Shown: positions 1 to 8,801 of the stretch, in pieces | Layout: each line of letters opens with the position of its first letter | How positions within the stretch are numbered: the first letter of the stretch is position 1 | Assembly: GCA_964585635.1 (NCBI GenBank) | Contig: CAZPEV010000021.1 | Coordinates: forward strand, 1 to 29,398 | DNA from: CAZPEV01 sp964585635 | GTDB lineage: Bacteria; Zixibacteria; MSB-5A5; GN15; JAAZOE01 | Direction of reading: 5' to 3' | DNA length: 29,398 bases | Made by a program: the position numbers and the translations under genes | The notes under the pieces: model-generated | The model's database searches: none | What the model was told of the DNA's origin: nothing | Seen by the model: the letters and a program-made list of their open reading frames with translations, nothing else

Positions 1-1326
1 ACGCTGCCGGAGAAGGACGTCATTATCGCCATGACCGGCGGCGGGGGCGGCAGCGTCAACAGCGGCTTTGTGAGGATCGGCCTGGTACCACCCGGCGAGC
101 GGAAGCGGAGCCAGCAGGAGATCGCGGATGCCCTCACCAACGATCTGAAAAATTTTACGTTCGCCCGGACCTACGTGACCCAGGAACAGACCATCGGCGG
201 CGGGAGAGGACGATCGCTGCCGGTGCAGTATGTGATTCAGGCCTCGTCGTTTGAAAAACTGCGCAACGTCATCCCGAAGTTCATGGAAAAAGCCCAGTCG
301 GATCCGATTTTCCAGATCGTGGATTTGGATCTGAAATTCAACAAACCGGAAATGACCATCGAGATCGACCGCGAGCGGGCCCGCGCTTTGGGTGTCACCG
401 TCCGGGATGTCGCCTCGACGCTGCAACTTTATTTCAGCGGCTCGCGCTACGGGTATTTCGTCATCAATGGCAAACAGTATTCGGTCATCGCCCAGGCCGA
501 TCGAATAAATCGGAACAAACCTCTGGATGTCAGCTCCATCTACGTCCGAAACAGCAAGGGCGAACTGATTCAGCTCGACAACCTGGTGACGCTGTCGTAT
601 CGCAGCAGCCCGCCGCAGTTGTACCATTACAATCGCTATATGTCGGCGACCGTGATGGCTTCCCTGGCGAAAGGATACACGATCGGCGACGGCATTAAGA
701 AGATGGATAAGATCGCCTCAGAGGTGCTCGATGAATCCTTCTCCACCAGCCTGGCCGGAGCCGCCAAGGACTTCGCGGAAAGCTCCAATACCCTGATCTT
801 CGCCTTTATGCTGGCGTTGACGCTGGTCTACCTCATCCTGGCGGCGCAATTCGAGAGCTTCCGCGATCCCTTGATCATCATGTTCACCGTGCCGCTGGCG
901 CTGGCCGGGGCCGTGCTGTCGCTGTGGCTGTTCGGGCAGACGCTGAACATCTTCAGCCAGATCGGTATTATCGCCCTGATCGGGATCGTGACGAAAAACG
1001 GCATCCTGATCGTGGAATTCGCCAACCAGCGCAAGGCTCAGGGGCTGTCGGTCAAGGAGGCGGTCATCGACGCCGCCGCCCAGCGCTTCCGTCCCATTTT
1101 GATGACCAGCCTGGCCACCGTCTTCGGCGTCCTGCCGATCGCCTTGGCGCTCGGCGCCGCCGCCAAGAGCCGCGTCTCGATGGGTATCGTCATCATCGGC
1201 GGCCTGCTGTTCTCGCTCGGCCTGACATTGTATATCATTCCCTCGCTTTACCTCTCTCTGTCGACCGAAAAGAAATCCCCGTCCGGCGCTCCCGTCGCCG
1301 AGACCGTGAAAACGGACGGCGCCTAA
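1..1326 (+). CDS. RND multidrug efflux transporter (HAE1/AcrB-like), C-terminal part, 5' truncated by the window
   Basis: The frame is open from base 1, so the true start lies upstream; 441 residues are present of a family usually around 1000-1050. The visible part covers the end of the periplasmic porter region and the C-terminal membrane half. Residues about 255-420 hold several strongly hydrophobic helices with the HAE1-type stretch AAQFESFRDPLIIM, then IGIIALIGIVTKNGILIVEFANQ and RFRPILMTSLATVFGVLPIAL. These match the TM8-TM12 region of AcrB/MexB-type proton-driven exporters in the inner membrane, which work with a periplasmic adaptor and an outer-membrane channel. The N-terminal half with the TM4 proton-relay aspartates is outside the window. 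The substrate cannot be told from this fragment. No terminator with a plus-strand T-run is visible just downstream. Confidence 0.95.
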   Translation, partial: TLPEKDVIIAMTGGGGGSVNSGFVRIGLVPPGERKRSQQEIADALTNDLKNFTFARTYVTQEQTIGGGRGRSLPVQYVIQASSFEKLRNVIPKFMEKAQSDPIFQIVDLDLKFNKPEMTIEIDRERARALGVTVRDVASTLQLYFSGSRYGYFVINGKQYSVIAQADRINRNKPLDVSSIYVRNSKGELIQLDNLVTLSYRSSPPQLYHYNRYMSATVMASLAKGYTIGDGIKKMDKIASEVLDESFSTSLAGAAKDFAESSNTLIFAFMLALTLVYLILAAQFESFRDPLIIMFTVPLALAGAVLSLWLFGQTLNIFSQIGIIALIGIVTKNGILIVEFANQRKAQGLSVKEAVIDAAAQRFRPILMTSLATVFGVLPIALALGAAAKSRVSMGIVIIGGLLFSLGLTLYIIPSLYLSLSTEKKSPSGAPVAETVKTDGA

Positions 1327-1488
1327 AGGCGGATTTGTTCCCCGGAAGAGGGCATTCTCCAAGACCTATTCTCGCAATCCATTGAAAAGCGACAGAAGAC
1401 TACCCATCCCGAAACAGAACAACGATTTTCCGTTTTATGTTTGGTCTAATCTGCCTTGACCAGGCGTAGGTGCAGGATAGGCGCAAAG

Positions 1489-1516
1489 AAAAAGGGGCCG
1501 GTTCCTCACCGGCCCC
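1489..1516 (-). terminator. Rho-independent terminator downstream of the DUF6600-type gene; copy A of a dispersed repeat
   Basis: Arms GGGGCCGGT (1494-1502) and ACCGGCCCC (1508-1516) form a perfect 9-bp stem with a 5-base loop. Read on the minus strand it is followed by TTTTT and then CTTT. It lies about 100 bases beyond the stop of the minus-strand gene ending at 1620. Closely related hairpins follow the next two minus-strand genes, at 2886-2908 and 6110-6133. Confidence 0.8.
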
Positions 1517-1619
1517 CGTCGGTTCAAATCAGCCAGTACTCATGGCCAAGTTGCACACGGCTTCCGTCCTGACAAATCGCAACACTGTGGCTATGTCCGA
1601 AAAGCTTTGCTATGCGTAG

Positions 1620-2639
1620 TTATTTCCTTTTTTTGCCGCCCGCTTCTTTACGGGGAGGCGGGTTACTATTGCCTCTCGGGACCAGGACTTTTCGTTCGAC
1701 CTGCGGACTGTACTTTCTCACCCTGGCCTCTTCATTCTGCGGCAAGACCATCCTATGCAGCTGCACCGGCTGGATTTCCTCCGGTCGGTTTCTTTCCGGC
1801 TGCGCCTGCGCCGGAGGAGCCTCCCGTGGTTGGTTTTCGGCCGGACGAACTTCGGTCGGGCGGTTTTCCGGCGCTGTCTGCTCCAACGGCCTTGGTTCAT
1901 GCTGAACTTCGCCCGGCGGCGCTTCGTGACGTCTGGCCGCCTGCCTGGGATTCATATAGACCGGCACCGGGCCGGGATTTAGGGCTACCGGTACGACGTT
2001 GCGGCCGGCGATTTTCTCAAACTCATGAACACCGAGCGGCTGATGAAAGACATCTCTCTTATCCTTTTCCCGGGGAAATGGCGGCCGGCCGATCCGGTAA
2101 TGGCCGATATTGTCGCGATCAAGGTCCCGATTCCTGACCACGACCCAGCAGCGAAGGCCTGCCTCATCCCAGGGTTCCTGCCATTCGGCGCCGGCGATCG
2201 GCAGGGGCGCCCATGAGCAGTAGCCATCATAATTGAGCCATTCCACCGGCGCCGCCGACCACTCGCTGCCCTCGATCCAGAACCAGCCTATATCCGGCTG
2301 GAAATTCCAGTTGCCGTAGTGAAAAACCAGCCAGCCATATGGCTCATAGGATACCCAAGCCCAGCCGGCGTCGGTCCATACCCAATGTCCATAGGCAAAA
2401 GGCCGCCAATCGGAGTTGACGCTGGGCAGCCAGACATTTCCGAAAGGCTCGACATCCATCCACGTGCCGTACTGGGCAAGGTAGGCGATATCGTCGGTAG
2501 GACCTTCAACACCGGCGCCGGCATATGCCTGGTGGGCATATCCGCCGCAGGCCAGAAATTGCGGGGCTGACAGAACCAAGAGCAGTCCTACCAAAGACAC
2601 CGCTCCGAATCTCCACCTGAATCGACCGATCTGTTGCAT
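1620..2639 (-). CDS. Exported Trp-rich DUF6600-type protein with a Pro/Glu-rich tail
   Basis: 339 aa. ATG at 2639 follows a GGGAGG ribosome site. The N-terminus is a signal peptide (hydrophobic residues about 13-28, then FLAC, a possible but atypical lipobox). A tryptophan-dense block follows, with 17 Trp in about 109 residues and recurring turns such as YGTW, SDWRPFAYGHW, GWAWVSYEPYGW, YGNW and GWFW. This is the pattern of DUF6600 proteins, a cell-envelope family of unknown function often seen in FCB-group and delta-proteobacterial genomes. From about residue 215 the protein becomes low-complexity, rich in Pro, Glu, Arg and Gln with near-repeats of the kind NRPTEVRPAENQPREAPP, and it ends in a basic GGKKRK tail. 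That part is probably disordered. It likely acts in the periplasm or at the outer surface; no enzyme motif is seen. It has its own candidate promoter and terminator, so it is probably monocistronic. Confidence 0.85.
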   Translation of the reverse strand: MQQIGRFRWRFGAVSLVGLLLVLSAPQFLACGGYAHQAYAGAGVEGPTDDIAYLAQYGTWMDVEPFGNVWLPSVNSDWRPFAYGHWVWTDAGWAWVSYEPYGWLVFHYGNWNFQPDIGWFWIEGSEWSAAPVEWLNYDGYCSWAPLPIAGAEWQEPWDEAGLRCWVVVRNRDLDRDNIGHYRIGRPPFPREKDKRDVFHQPLGVHEFEKIAGRNVVPVALNPGPVPVYMNPRQAARRHEAPPGEVQHEPRPLEQTAPENRPTEVRPAENQPREAPPAQAQPERNRPEEIQPVQLHRMVLPQNEEARVRKYSPQVERKVLVPRGNSNPPPRKEAGGKKRK

Positions 2640-2679
2640 TTACACCTCCCCCATTAGAGTTTCTATCAAGAATGGGCGA

Positions 2680-2698
2680 CCCACAGCCCGGCTGTGGG
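2680..2698 (-). repeat. Perfect hairpin in the 5' leader of the DUF6600-type gene
   Basis: Arms CCCACAGC and GCTGTGGG form an 8-bp perfect stem around a 3-base loop. It sits between the candidate -10 box (2726-2731) and the start codon at 2639. No T-run follows on the minus strand, so it is not an intrinsic terminator. It could be an mRNA stability or regulatory hairpin, or an operator. Confidence 0.5.
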
Positions 2699-2725
2699 GA
2701 CATCTAGACTTAAAAATGACAATCT

Positions 2726-2731
2726 ATTATA
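2726..2731 (-). promoter_or_regulatory. Candidate -10 box for the DUF6600-type gene
   Basis: A perfect TATAAT reads on the minus strand about 87 bases upstream of the start codon at 2639. The -35 position is poor (CCAGCA at 17 bp), so activator help would be expected if the promoter is real. The rest of the 2640-2932 gap holds only the leader hairpin and the terminator of the next gene. Confidence 0.4.
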
Positions 2732-2885
2732 CGGAAGTGGGGGGGAATTTGCTGGAGCTCCCACGCACAATTCATCGAACGACAATGGCATCACAGCCGC
2801 CCCAGACGGGAAGGCTACTTGCCGTCTTATGTCTGATGGTGCCCGGTACGGCCGGACATTGGTTTGGAACAGGTGTTTATGAAGA

Positions 2886-2908
2886 GGGGCCGGTTTCTCA
2901 CCGACCCC
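2886..2908 (-). terminator. Terminator-like hairpin downstream of the double-propeller gene; copy B of the dispersed repeat
   Basis: Arms GGGGCCGGT (2886-2894) and ACCGACCCC (2900-2908). Against copy A (1489-1516) the single arm change makes a U-G wobble in the minus-strand RNA, so the stem survives. Only 3 of about 39 bases differ from copy A across hairpin and flank. The T-run is weak (CTCTT). It starts about 25 bases past the stop at 2933. Confidence 0.6.
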
Positions 2909-2932
2909 CGTTGGTTCAAATCATCCCGGCGC

Positions 2933-5900
2933 TCAGGGACAGCAGGGGGCCGGGCCGCTCTTGAAGATATAATTGATCACGTAAACGGCGTCGCCGACGT
3001 TGCGGGCGCCGTCGCAATTGGCGTCACCGGCCTCGATCGGATTCGGGGCCGGGCCGCTCTTGAAGATGTAATTGATCACAAAGACCGCGTCGCCGACGTT
3101 TATGGTCCAATCGCCGTTGGCGTCGCCGCAGCGGAATTCGGTTATGGTCAGGAATTGATTGGGGGCCACGTCAGTCAAGACCGAGATCTTTCCGCTCGGC
3201 CACACCACTTGAAGGGAATCAATATTGGCCGCATCCCCCAGCCCGAAATGCGCCCGCATTTCATCCTGGCCGAAGAATCCCGACTGGCCGGCTATTTCGC
3301 GCAACTGCCAGACATCCCTTCCGCCGCTATGCGCCTTGACGCGTACTTTGGCCCCGATACCGGAACGATTGCTGGTCGTGCCGACGCATTTGATGCTGAT
3401 CCAATTATTGGCGTTGCCGACGTCGTTGCGGTAAAAGGCGCTGAGAGAGGAATTGGTATTGGCGATGAATACGTCCAGATCGCCGTCCCGATCGTAATCG
3501 GCCCAGGCCGCACCCGAGGACGATCCTGAATCAGTGACGATAACCGACATCTCCTTTTTGTAGAACGTGCCGTCTCCCTGGTTGATGTACAAGGCGGCCT
3601 GAGCCGGGGCATAGGCCGCACCTTGCTTGAGTACGAACAGGTCCAGATCGCCGTCGTTGTCATAGTCGACCCAGTACGGTTTGCGCATGATGGTTCCGGT
3701 CGTATCTCCGGGATCGACAGGCAATCTGGTGAAAAGGCCGCTGCCGTCATTGCGGTACAAAATGAGACCCTGCGCCCAATCATCGCCGCCGCAAAGGTCA
3801 AGGTCCCCATCGTTGTCATAATCTCCCCAGCCAAAGGCGCGGGTGCTGTCGGCCGAGACGGGGTTGTCCACCGAGGTAAATGTCCCATCGCCGTCGTTGG
3901 TATAACTGAGGCTGGTCAGCATGTTGCGGGCGTGCACCAAATCGGGATATCCATCGCCGTCATAGTCGGCGATGCCGATCGCACCGCAATCATCACTGTC
4001 CAGGCCGACGTCGCCGTTGGCCAGGCGAACAAAGGTGCCTCTGCCCTCATTGCGATAAAGTCCCAATCCGCCGGTCGGGACAGGGATATTGTGATAGCTG
4101 ACAAATAGGTCCAGGTCCCCATCATCATCAAGATCGGCAAAGGCCGTATGGGTGCTGGTGCCCTGGTCGGTTGCCGGCGGGGAAGCAGTAACCTTCGTAA
4201 AGGAACCGTCACCGCCATTGTGGTACAGGTAGTTCTCTGCCCCGGGCGAATTAAGTCGCGGTCGAGCCACAAACAGGTCTTCATGGCCGTCATTGTCATA
4301 ATCGCCCCAGGTCGCGCCGAGGGCATCACCTTCTTGTGATGGAATTTGGTCGGCGACCTTGGTGAACGTCGCGTCGCCGTTGTTATGATACAGCGCGTCG
4401 AGATGACTGCCGGATTGCCACCAGCGGGTGACGAAGAGGTCGGGATAGGTATCATTGTCATAGTCCGCCCAATATGCGCCGGAGGCACATTCCGGCTCGG
4501 TAACGGGAGCAAGGTCGGTTATGCGCGTGAACGGATCGAAGGCAAATTCGGCGACATAGATATCGCCGCCCCCATTATAACTGCCGTCGTACGCTCCCAA
4601 GGTTGTGGCCAGGTCGCTGGACTCCGTATAACCGATGACATATATTCTGTTGCTGTCGTCAAGCAACACCCCCGGCCACCTGTCCGCACCTGCACCGCCG
4701 ATGAACGTCGACATATGCAAGCGGCCCATCGTACTATCAAGTATCGCAATGAACATCTCGGTCGTATCGCCCCTGGTCTTATCATAGGCATCCGGCGTCA
4801 GGGGAAAATCGGGTGATACGGTTTCGCCGACCACATAGACCAGATCGTTGCTGTCAACGGCTATATCGACGCCCCAATCCCAGGCCGCGCCGCCCAGATA
4901 TGTCGAGGCTTTGAGCGTGGTCAGATCGGCGCTCATCCGAGCAACATAGGAATCACTTCCCTGACCGGCCGGGCCCCCGTTATAGGTGGAGTCAAAACAC
5001 CCCGGCGTAACCGGCCATTGGTAATCGGCGTGGCCGGAGATATAGATGTCGCCGTTCTTCGCCAAATCGACGCAATATATCCAGTCGGGGCTATTGCCGC
5101 CGATATAGGTCGATGCCAGAATCGTCGTCAGATCTTTGTTGAGGTGCATGATAATGCCGTCCAGCGAATTGCCGCCGTTCACAGCGTCAAAGGCCCCGGG
5201 GGTCATCGGCACGTTGGTGGAAAAGGTGCTGCCGGTGACATATATGTCGCCGGCAGCATCGAGGTGGAGTCTTGCCCCCCAATCTTCACGATTCCCTCCC
5301 AGATAGGTGGCGGCCGGAGCGATGGTGAGAGCGCTGTTTAATCGTATTACATAATAGTCAGAGGTACCGCCATAATAGCTGCCTCTAATCGCTCCGGGGG
5401 AGGTGATCAAATCCGTAGATCCCGTTTCTACCACCGCAAAAACCGAACCGTCAGCAGAGAGGGCTATGTCATCGACGCCATCGCTGGCATTACCGCCAAT
5501 GAAGGTCGAGGCAAGCAGAGTATCCAAATCGGCGCTGAATTCGGCCACGAACCCCTCGCCACCGACAAATGTGCGGTCGTAGGCCCCCGGCGAAGTTGGA
5601 AAGTTCGACGACGAAGTCGTGCCCCCAATATAGATGTGACCGCCATTGTCGATACCAATGCTGGATGGAGAATCAGAGGCGTTGCCGCCCAGATAAGTGG
5701 CGGCCAGGACCGAGGTCAGCTGCGGGTTCATCTTGACCACCAGGACGTCGCCACCGCCGTTGGAACTGACATCATAGGCCCCCGAGGTCGCCAGGCCGGA
5801 TGAGCTGGTCGAAATCACGAAGACAATATTCCCCTCGGCGTCGATGATAGAGGGCGTCGACGGCCACCCCTGATCCACGGCTGAACCACCGAAATAGGTC

Positions 5901-5998
5901 GCGGCGACAAGGGGATGGGTGTTGACGGCATCCGCCGCCGCGCCGGTAACGAGGGACAGGACCAAACCGGCCATGAAACATAGACCTGACAACTTCAT
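2933..5998 (-). CDS. Secreted double beta-propeller protein: 7 SBBP repeats, 7 FG-GAP/VCBS repeats, UnbV/ASPIC, dockerin
   Basis: 1021 aa. I chose ATG 5998 over an in-frame start 30 bases upstream because AAGGAG sits 7-8 bases before it and it opens directly into a signal peptide (MKLSGLCFMAGLVLSLVTGAAADA). Residues about 30-470 hold seven repeats of the form (A/S)(S/A)T(Y/F)(L/I/F)GG, the SBBP signature. Residues about 475-860 hold seven calcium-loop repeats of the form (W/F/I)(A/G/V)DYDNDG..DL, i.e. FG-GAP/VCBS. Each set of seven suggests a seven-bladed propeller. A UnbV/ASPIC-like module follows (IGAKVRV..G....REI..G.GF..Q), and the protein ends with two dockerin-type loops (GDANGDWTINVGDAV and GDANCDGARNVGDAV) and GPAPCCP. 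This is an exported extracellular or surface protein, probably binding calcium and possibly carbohydrate or another surface ligand. No catalytic motif was recognised. Confidence 0.9.
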   Translation of the reverse strand: MKLSGLCFMAGLVLSLVTGAAADAVNTHPLVAATYFGGSAVDQGWPSTPSIIDAEGNIVFVISTSSSGLATSGAYDVSSNGGGDVLVVKMNPQLTSVLAATYLGGNASDSPSSIGIDNGGHIYIGGTTSSSNFPTSPGAYDRTFVGGEGFVAEFSADLDTLLASTFIGGNASDGVDDIALSADGSVFAVVETGSTDLITSPGAIRGSYYGGTSDYYVIRLNSALTIAPAATYLGGNREDWGARLHLDAAGDIYVTGSTFSTNVPMTPGAFDAVNGGNSLDGIIMHLNKDLTTILASTYIGGNSPDWIYCVDLAKNGDIYISGHADYQWPVTPGCFDSTYNGGPAGQGSDSYVARMSADLTTLKASTYLGGAAWDWGVDIAVDSNDLVYVVGETVSPDFPLTPDAYDKTRGDTTEMFIAILDSTMGRLHMSTFIGGAGADRWPGVLLDDSNRIYVIGYTESSDLATTLGAYDGSYNGGGDIYVAEFAFDPFTRITDLAPVTEPECASGAYWADYDNDTYPDLFVTRWWQSGSHLDALYHNNGDATFTKVADQIPSQEGDALGATWGDYDNDGHEDLFVARPRLNSPGAENYLYHNGGDGSFTKVTASPPATDQGTSTHTAFADLDDDGDLDLFVSYHNIPVPTGGLGLYRNEGRGTFVRLANGDVGLDSDDCGAIGIADYDGDGYPDLVHARNMLTSLSYTNDGDGTFTSVDNPVSADSTRAFGWGDYDNDGDLDLCGGDDWAQGLILYRNDGSGLFTRLPVDPGDTTGTIMRKPYWVDYDNDGDLDLFVLKQGAAYAPAQAALYINQGDGTFYKKEMSVIVTDSGSSSGAAWADYDRDGDLDVFIANTNSSLSAFYRNDVGNANNWISIKCVGTTSNRSGIGAKVRVKAHSGGRDVWQLREIAGQSGFFGQDEMRAHFGLGDAANIDSLQVVWPSGKISVLTDVAPNQFLTITEFRCGDANGDWTINVGDAVFVINYIFKSGPAPNPIEAGDANCDGARNVGDAVYVINYIFKSGPAPCCP

Positions 5999-6109
5999 TT
6001 TATTCTCCTTGCTTTTTGCCTGCGGCATCGCATAAGCCGCCGCGCCCGTTCCCGGAAAAGGGAGGAAGATCGCCGAAACATCCCCGCCCAGGATAGGCGC
6101 AAGGCATAA

Positions 6110-6133
6110 GGGACCGATTCATCGCCGGCCTCC
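6110..6133 (-). terminator. Degenerate copy C of the dispersed terminator repeat, downstream of the 877-aa secreted protein
   Basis: GGGACCGAT at 6110-6118 and the pairing arm through 6133 align base for base with copies A and B but with more substitutions, so the stem is weaker (two wobbles and two mismatches). The flank CAGGATAGGCGCAA (6089-6102) is identical to that of copy A (1473-1486), which shows common origin. It lies about 24 bases past the stop at 6157, within the 5999-6156 gap, which holds nothing else I can support. Confidence 0.5.
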
Positions 6134-6156
6134 ATTGGTCCATATCAATCTGGCGT

Positions 6157-8790
6157 TCATGGACAACATGGCGCCGGGCCGCCCTTGAAGATGTAATTTA
6201 TCACGTAGACGGCATCACCAACGTTGCGGGAGCCGTCGCAGTTGGCATCAGCAGCTTCAAGGGGATCGGGATTTTTTCCGCTCTTGAAGATGTAGTTGAT
6301 CACGTAGACCGCGTCGCCGACGTTAACCGTCCGGTCGCCGTTGGCATCGCCGCAGGTATAACTATGCCCAACGACGAATGAGGCCAAATGGCTCCACTCG
6401 CCAAACTCGAAACCATCGCCGGCGCGCACCCGCCAGAAGTAATCGGAGCCGGCCGACAAGGGCGTCGGTATCTGCCATGATGTTGTCCCCCCCGGATTTT
6501 CCGGTTGATCCGACGCCTGCGCGACAAGCGTCGTCAAGAGGCTATCCGCATACACGGCGTACGAATACCACCGGGGATCGCCGTCGGCGTCGGTCGCATT
6601 GCCCTGAGATAATACATACGGCGGGGTGGCCGGTAGTTGCAGACCGTTATCGGGCACCAGATCCGCGGGCGGCACAGGAGCGGCATTCATTCGCATTTGT
6701 CCATAGTACCAGCATGACCACGTGGAGCCGTCGGTGACCCGCACCCGATAGAAGTAATCGTGGCCGTCTATCAGCTCACTGCCGGCATAGATAGCACTGG
6801 TGTCTGATCCGGAAATCGGACCGTAATCCCACATCTCCGCAGCGGCCCAGTCATCGTCGCTTCCCACCTGGACCTGAAACATCTGTTGCACATATCCCGG
6901 GGCTTGATACGACCACTCGATCGACGGTGTATGATTGGCCAGACGCATCTGGTTTCCCGGAGAAACCGCCAACCGCATTGCCCCCGGCTGCCGGTAGTGA
7001 AAGAAATCAAGGATATGAGCCATGACGGTATCCCGCTCGCGGAAACGAAAATTCCCGGCGATAATCCCTTCAAAGCCAAAGGCGAGAAAGAGCAATTGAT
7101 ATGGGCCGGTATATGAAACGGCCCCCAGGTCCGTCTGGAAAAGATATACCAGCTCTCCAATACCTCCGTTGGCCGCCGAAAGATGGTCGGGCGCCGTCTG
7201 GTTATTGGCTCCTGTCACACCCAATATCCGGACAGAATCATCAACCGTCAAAATCCGGGAATCAACAGCGCCGGACAAGATGGTGGGAATCGCGGCCGTA
7301 GAAAGGTAGGTACATCTCAGATAGTCGCTCAGAAAACCGCTCTGGCCCGATCCCGCCAGTTGGGCGGCAATCCGCTGACCGGTCAAAAGCAGCCGCCCCC
7401 CCCCATCCATAAGACCCTGCATCGCAGCGACGTCGTCCGAATTTATCGGTTCGGGGCGGTTGTCCCCGGTGAACCAGACGACCAGATCGTACTCCGACAG
7501 ATCCGACGCCGAAAACGGCTGGGAGGCGTCGAGTCTCGCACAGGGAATACTGAAATGCTCCAATGACTGAATATAGTAGGATTCGAGGCTGTCGCCGCCG
7601 TCATCATCGACCAGCAGCACTTGCGGCGCCCCGATCACCTGCCGCACTCCGAAGGTATCGACGATCAGCCCGTCCTTAGTGTAAGATAACTCGAGGAAGA
7701 ATGAATCCAGACAGGGTATATAATCCGTCGGAATGGTGAACGAGATCGGCGACCCGCCATTGTCGGCGGAATCGTGCGCCGGGATATCCCCCAGATTCAC
7801 CTCTCTATCGGCCACGACGAGGGCGGCGTTGGTCGGCAGGAGCCGTAACCGCACCTCACCGACCTCCGATCGTCCGACATTGATGACGGAGGCAATGAGG
7901 TCGATGGTCTCACCCGCCTCAAAGATGCCGTCCCCGTCCCCCCCGGCGTTATCGCTGAAATCCCACCGATTGACCTCGGGGGAAAAATCCACCGGAATTA
8001 TGTCGAATTGGCTGGTGTAGAAACTGGGCACGCCGAGGACGTCGTCATGGTTGTTATAATCCAATCCGGACGGCTCGGCATATCCTTCGGATATCACTTC
8101 CGGAGGCTGAGTAAATCCTTTCGGATACCGATAGATCTTGCCCCCCGTGGCATGTGAGATGTAGACGTTACCGTATCTATCCATCGTGATCCCGTCGATA
8201 AATCCCATAGACGTGACCACCGCGGTGGTTACCGATCCGTCGGAGATCCGAATGGCCTGGATCGGCGCGTTGGCCAGCCAACCGCCGACCAGCAGCCGAT
8301 TATTGGCGATGTCAAAAACGATATCCTGAGTCGGAGTGACCAACCCCGCCGAAAAGATCGAGCAGGCATAATCGCTTAGTCGGATTCTGATGATTCTTCC
8401 GCCGACATCGATCATGTAAAGGTTCCCGGACGTGTCTGCGGCCAGGCCGTCGAAATTCCTCAGCGGCGTCGGCATACCGGTCAGCGGCAACGTGATCGGC
8501 TGGCGCGTGGCGAGGTGGAAAGCAATGAGTCCGTATTCGGTAGAGACATAGACGATCGTGTCTTTTATGTAGATACTCATGCATCTCGCAAGGCCGGAGG
8601 CGAAATAGCTTTGATTGCCGAGTGAATCAATTTCCACGACCGAGTTCGACCAGTAATTCGTAACCAAGTAGCGGTTGTACACGGAATCATAGATACATCC
8701 CTGAGGACCATCGAGTAGATTCTGCGCCGACAGACTCGGCGCCATGAAAATTGCTCCCGCAACAAGCAGGAATAAGGCCAATCGCTTCAT
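6157..8790 (-). CDS. Secreted multidomain protein: NHL/SMP30-like propeller, amidotransferase-like domain, FnIII-like pair, dockerin
   Basis: 877 aa from ATG 8790, where MKRLALFLLVAGAIFMAPSLSAQ is a clean signal peptide; a TTG four codons upstream is less likely. Residues about 25-265 read as a propeller of NHL/SMP30 type (repeats like GLAADTSGNLYMID, GITMDRYGNVYISH). Next comes a CARDB-like segment (FSDNAGGDGDGIFEAGETIDL), typical of FCB-group surface proteins. At about 395-600 there is an alpha/beta domain beginning APQVLLVDDDGGDS, with YDLVVWFTG and GGRLLLTGQ, resembling class I glutamine amidotransferase-like domains of secreted proteins. Two FnIII-like segments follow (FYRVRV, YFWRVRAGDG). 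The C-terminus is a two-loop dockerin ending GPAPCCP, close in DNA and protein to that of the upstream neighbour. No active-site triad was confirmed, so a structural or adhesive role is as likely as an enzymatic one. Confidence 0.87.
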   Translation of the reverse strand: MKRLALFLLVAGAIFMAPSLSAQNLLDGPQGCIYDSVYNRYLVTNYWSNSVVEIDSLGNQSYFASGLARCMSIYIKDTIVYVSTEYGLIAFHLATRQPITLPLTGMPTPLRNFDGLAADTSGNLYMIDVGGRIIRIRLSDYACSIFSAGLVTPTQDIVFDIANNRLLVGGWLANAPIQAIRISDGSVTTAVVTSMGFIDGITMDRYGNVYISHATGGKIYRYPKGFTQPPEVISEGYAEPSGLDYNNHDDVLGVPSFYTSQFDIIPVDFSPEVNRWDFSDNAGGDGDGIFEAGETIDLIASVINVGRSEVGEVRLRLLPTNAALVVADREVNLGDIPAHDSADNGGSPISFTIPTDYIPCLDSFFLELSYTKDGLIVDTFGVRQVIGAPQVLLVDDDGGDSLESYYIQSLEHFSIPCARLDASQPFSASDLSEYDLVVWFTGDNRPEPINSDDVAAMQGLMDGGGRLLLTGQRIAAQLAGSGQSGFLSDYLRCTYLSTAAIPTILSGAVDSRILTVDDSVRILGVTGANNQTAPDHLSAANGGIGELVYLFQTDLGAVSYTGPYQLLFLAFGFEGIIAGNFRFRERDTVMAHILDFFHYRQPGAMRLAVSPGNQMRLANHTPSIEWSYQAPGYVQQMFQVQVGSDDDWAAAEMWDYGPISGSDTSAIYAGSELIDGHDYFYRVRVTDGSTWSCWYYGQMRMNAAPVPPADLVPDNGLQLPATPPYVLSQGNATDADGDPRWYSYAVYADSLLTTLVAQASDQPENPGGTTSWQIPTPLSAGSDYFWRVRAGDGFEFGEWSHLASFVVGHSYTCGDANGDRTVNVGDAVYVINYIFKSGKNPDPLEAADANCDGSRNVGDAVYVINYIFKGGPAPCCP

Positions 8791-8801
8791 ATGCGCTCCC
8801 A

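Noticed and set aside
1502..1540. T-loop-like string GGTTCAAATC suggesting a tRNA 3' half
   Set aside because: It is part of the dispersed repeat (also at 2913-2922) and no acceptor, D or anticodon arm can be built around it.
2864..4816. Long plus-strand open frames opposite the propeller gene (e.g. 2864-3529 and 3623-4108)
   Set aside because: They are antisense images of repetitive GC-rich coding sequence; the minus strand has signal peptide, repeats and dockerin.
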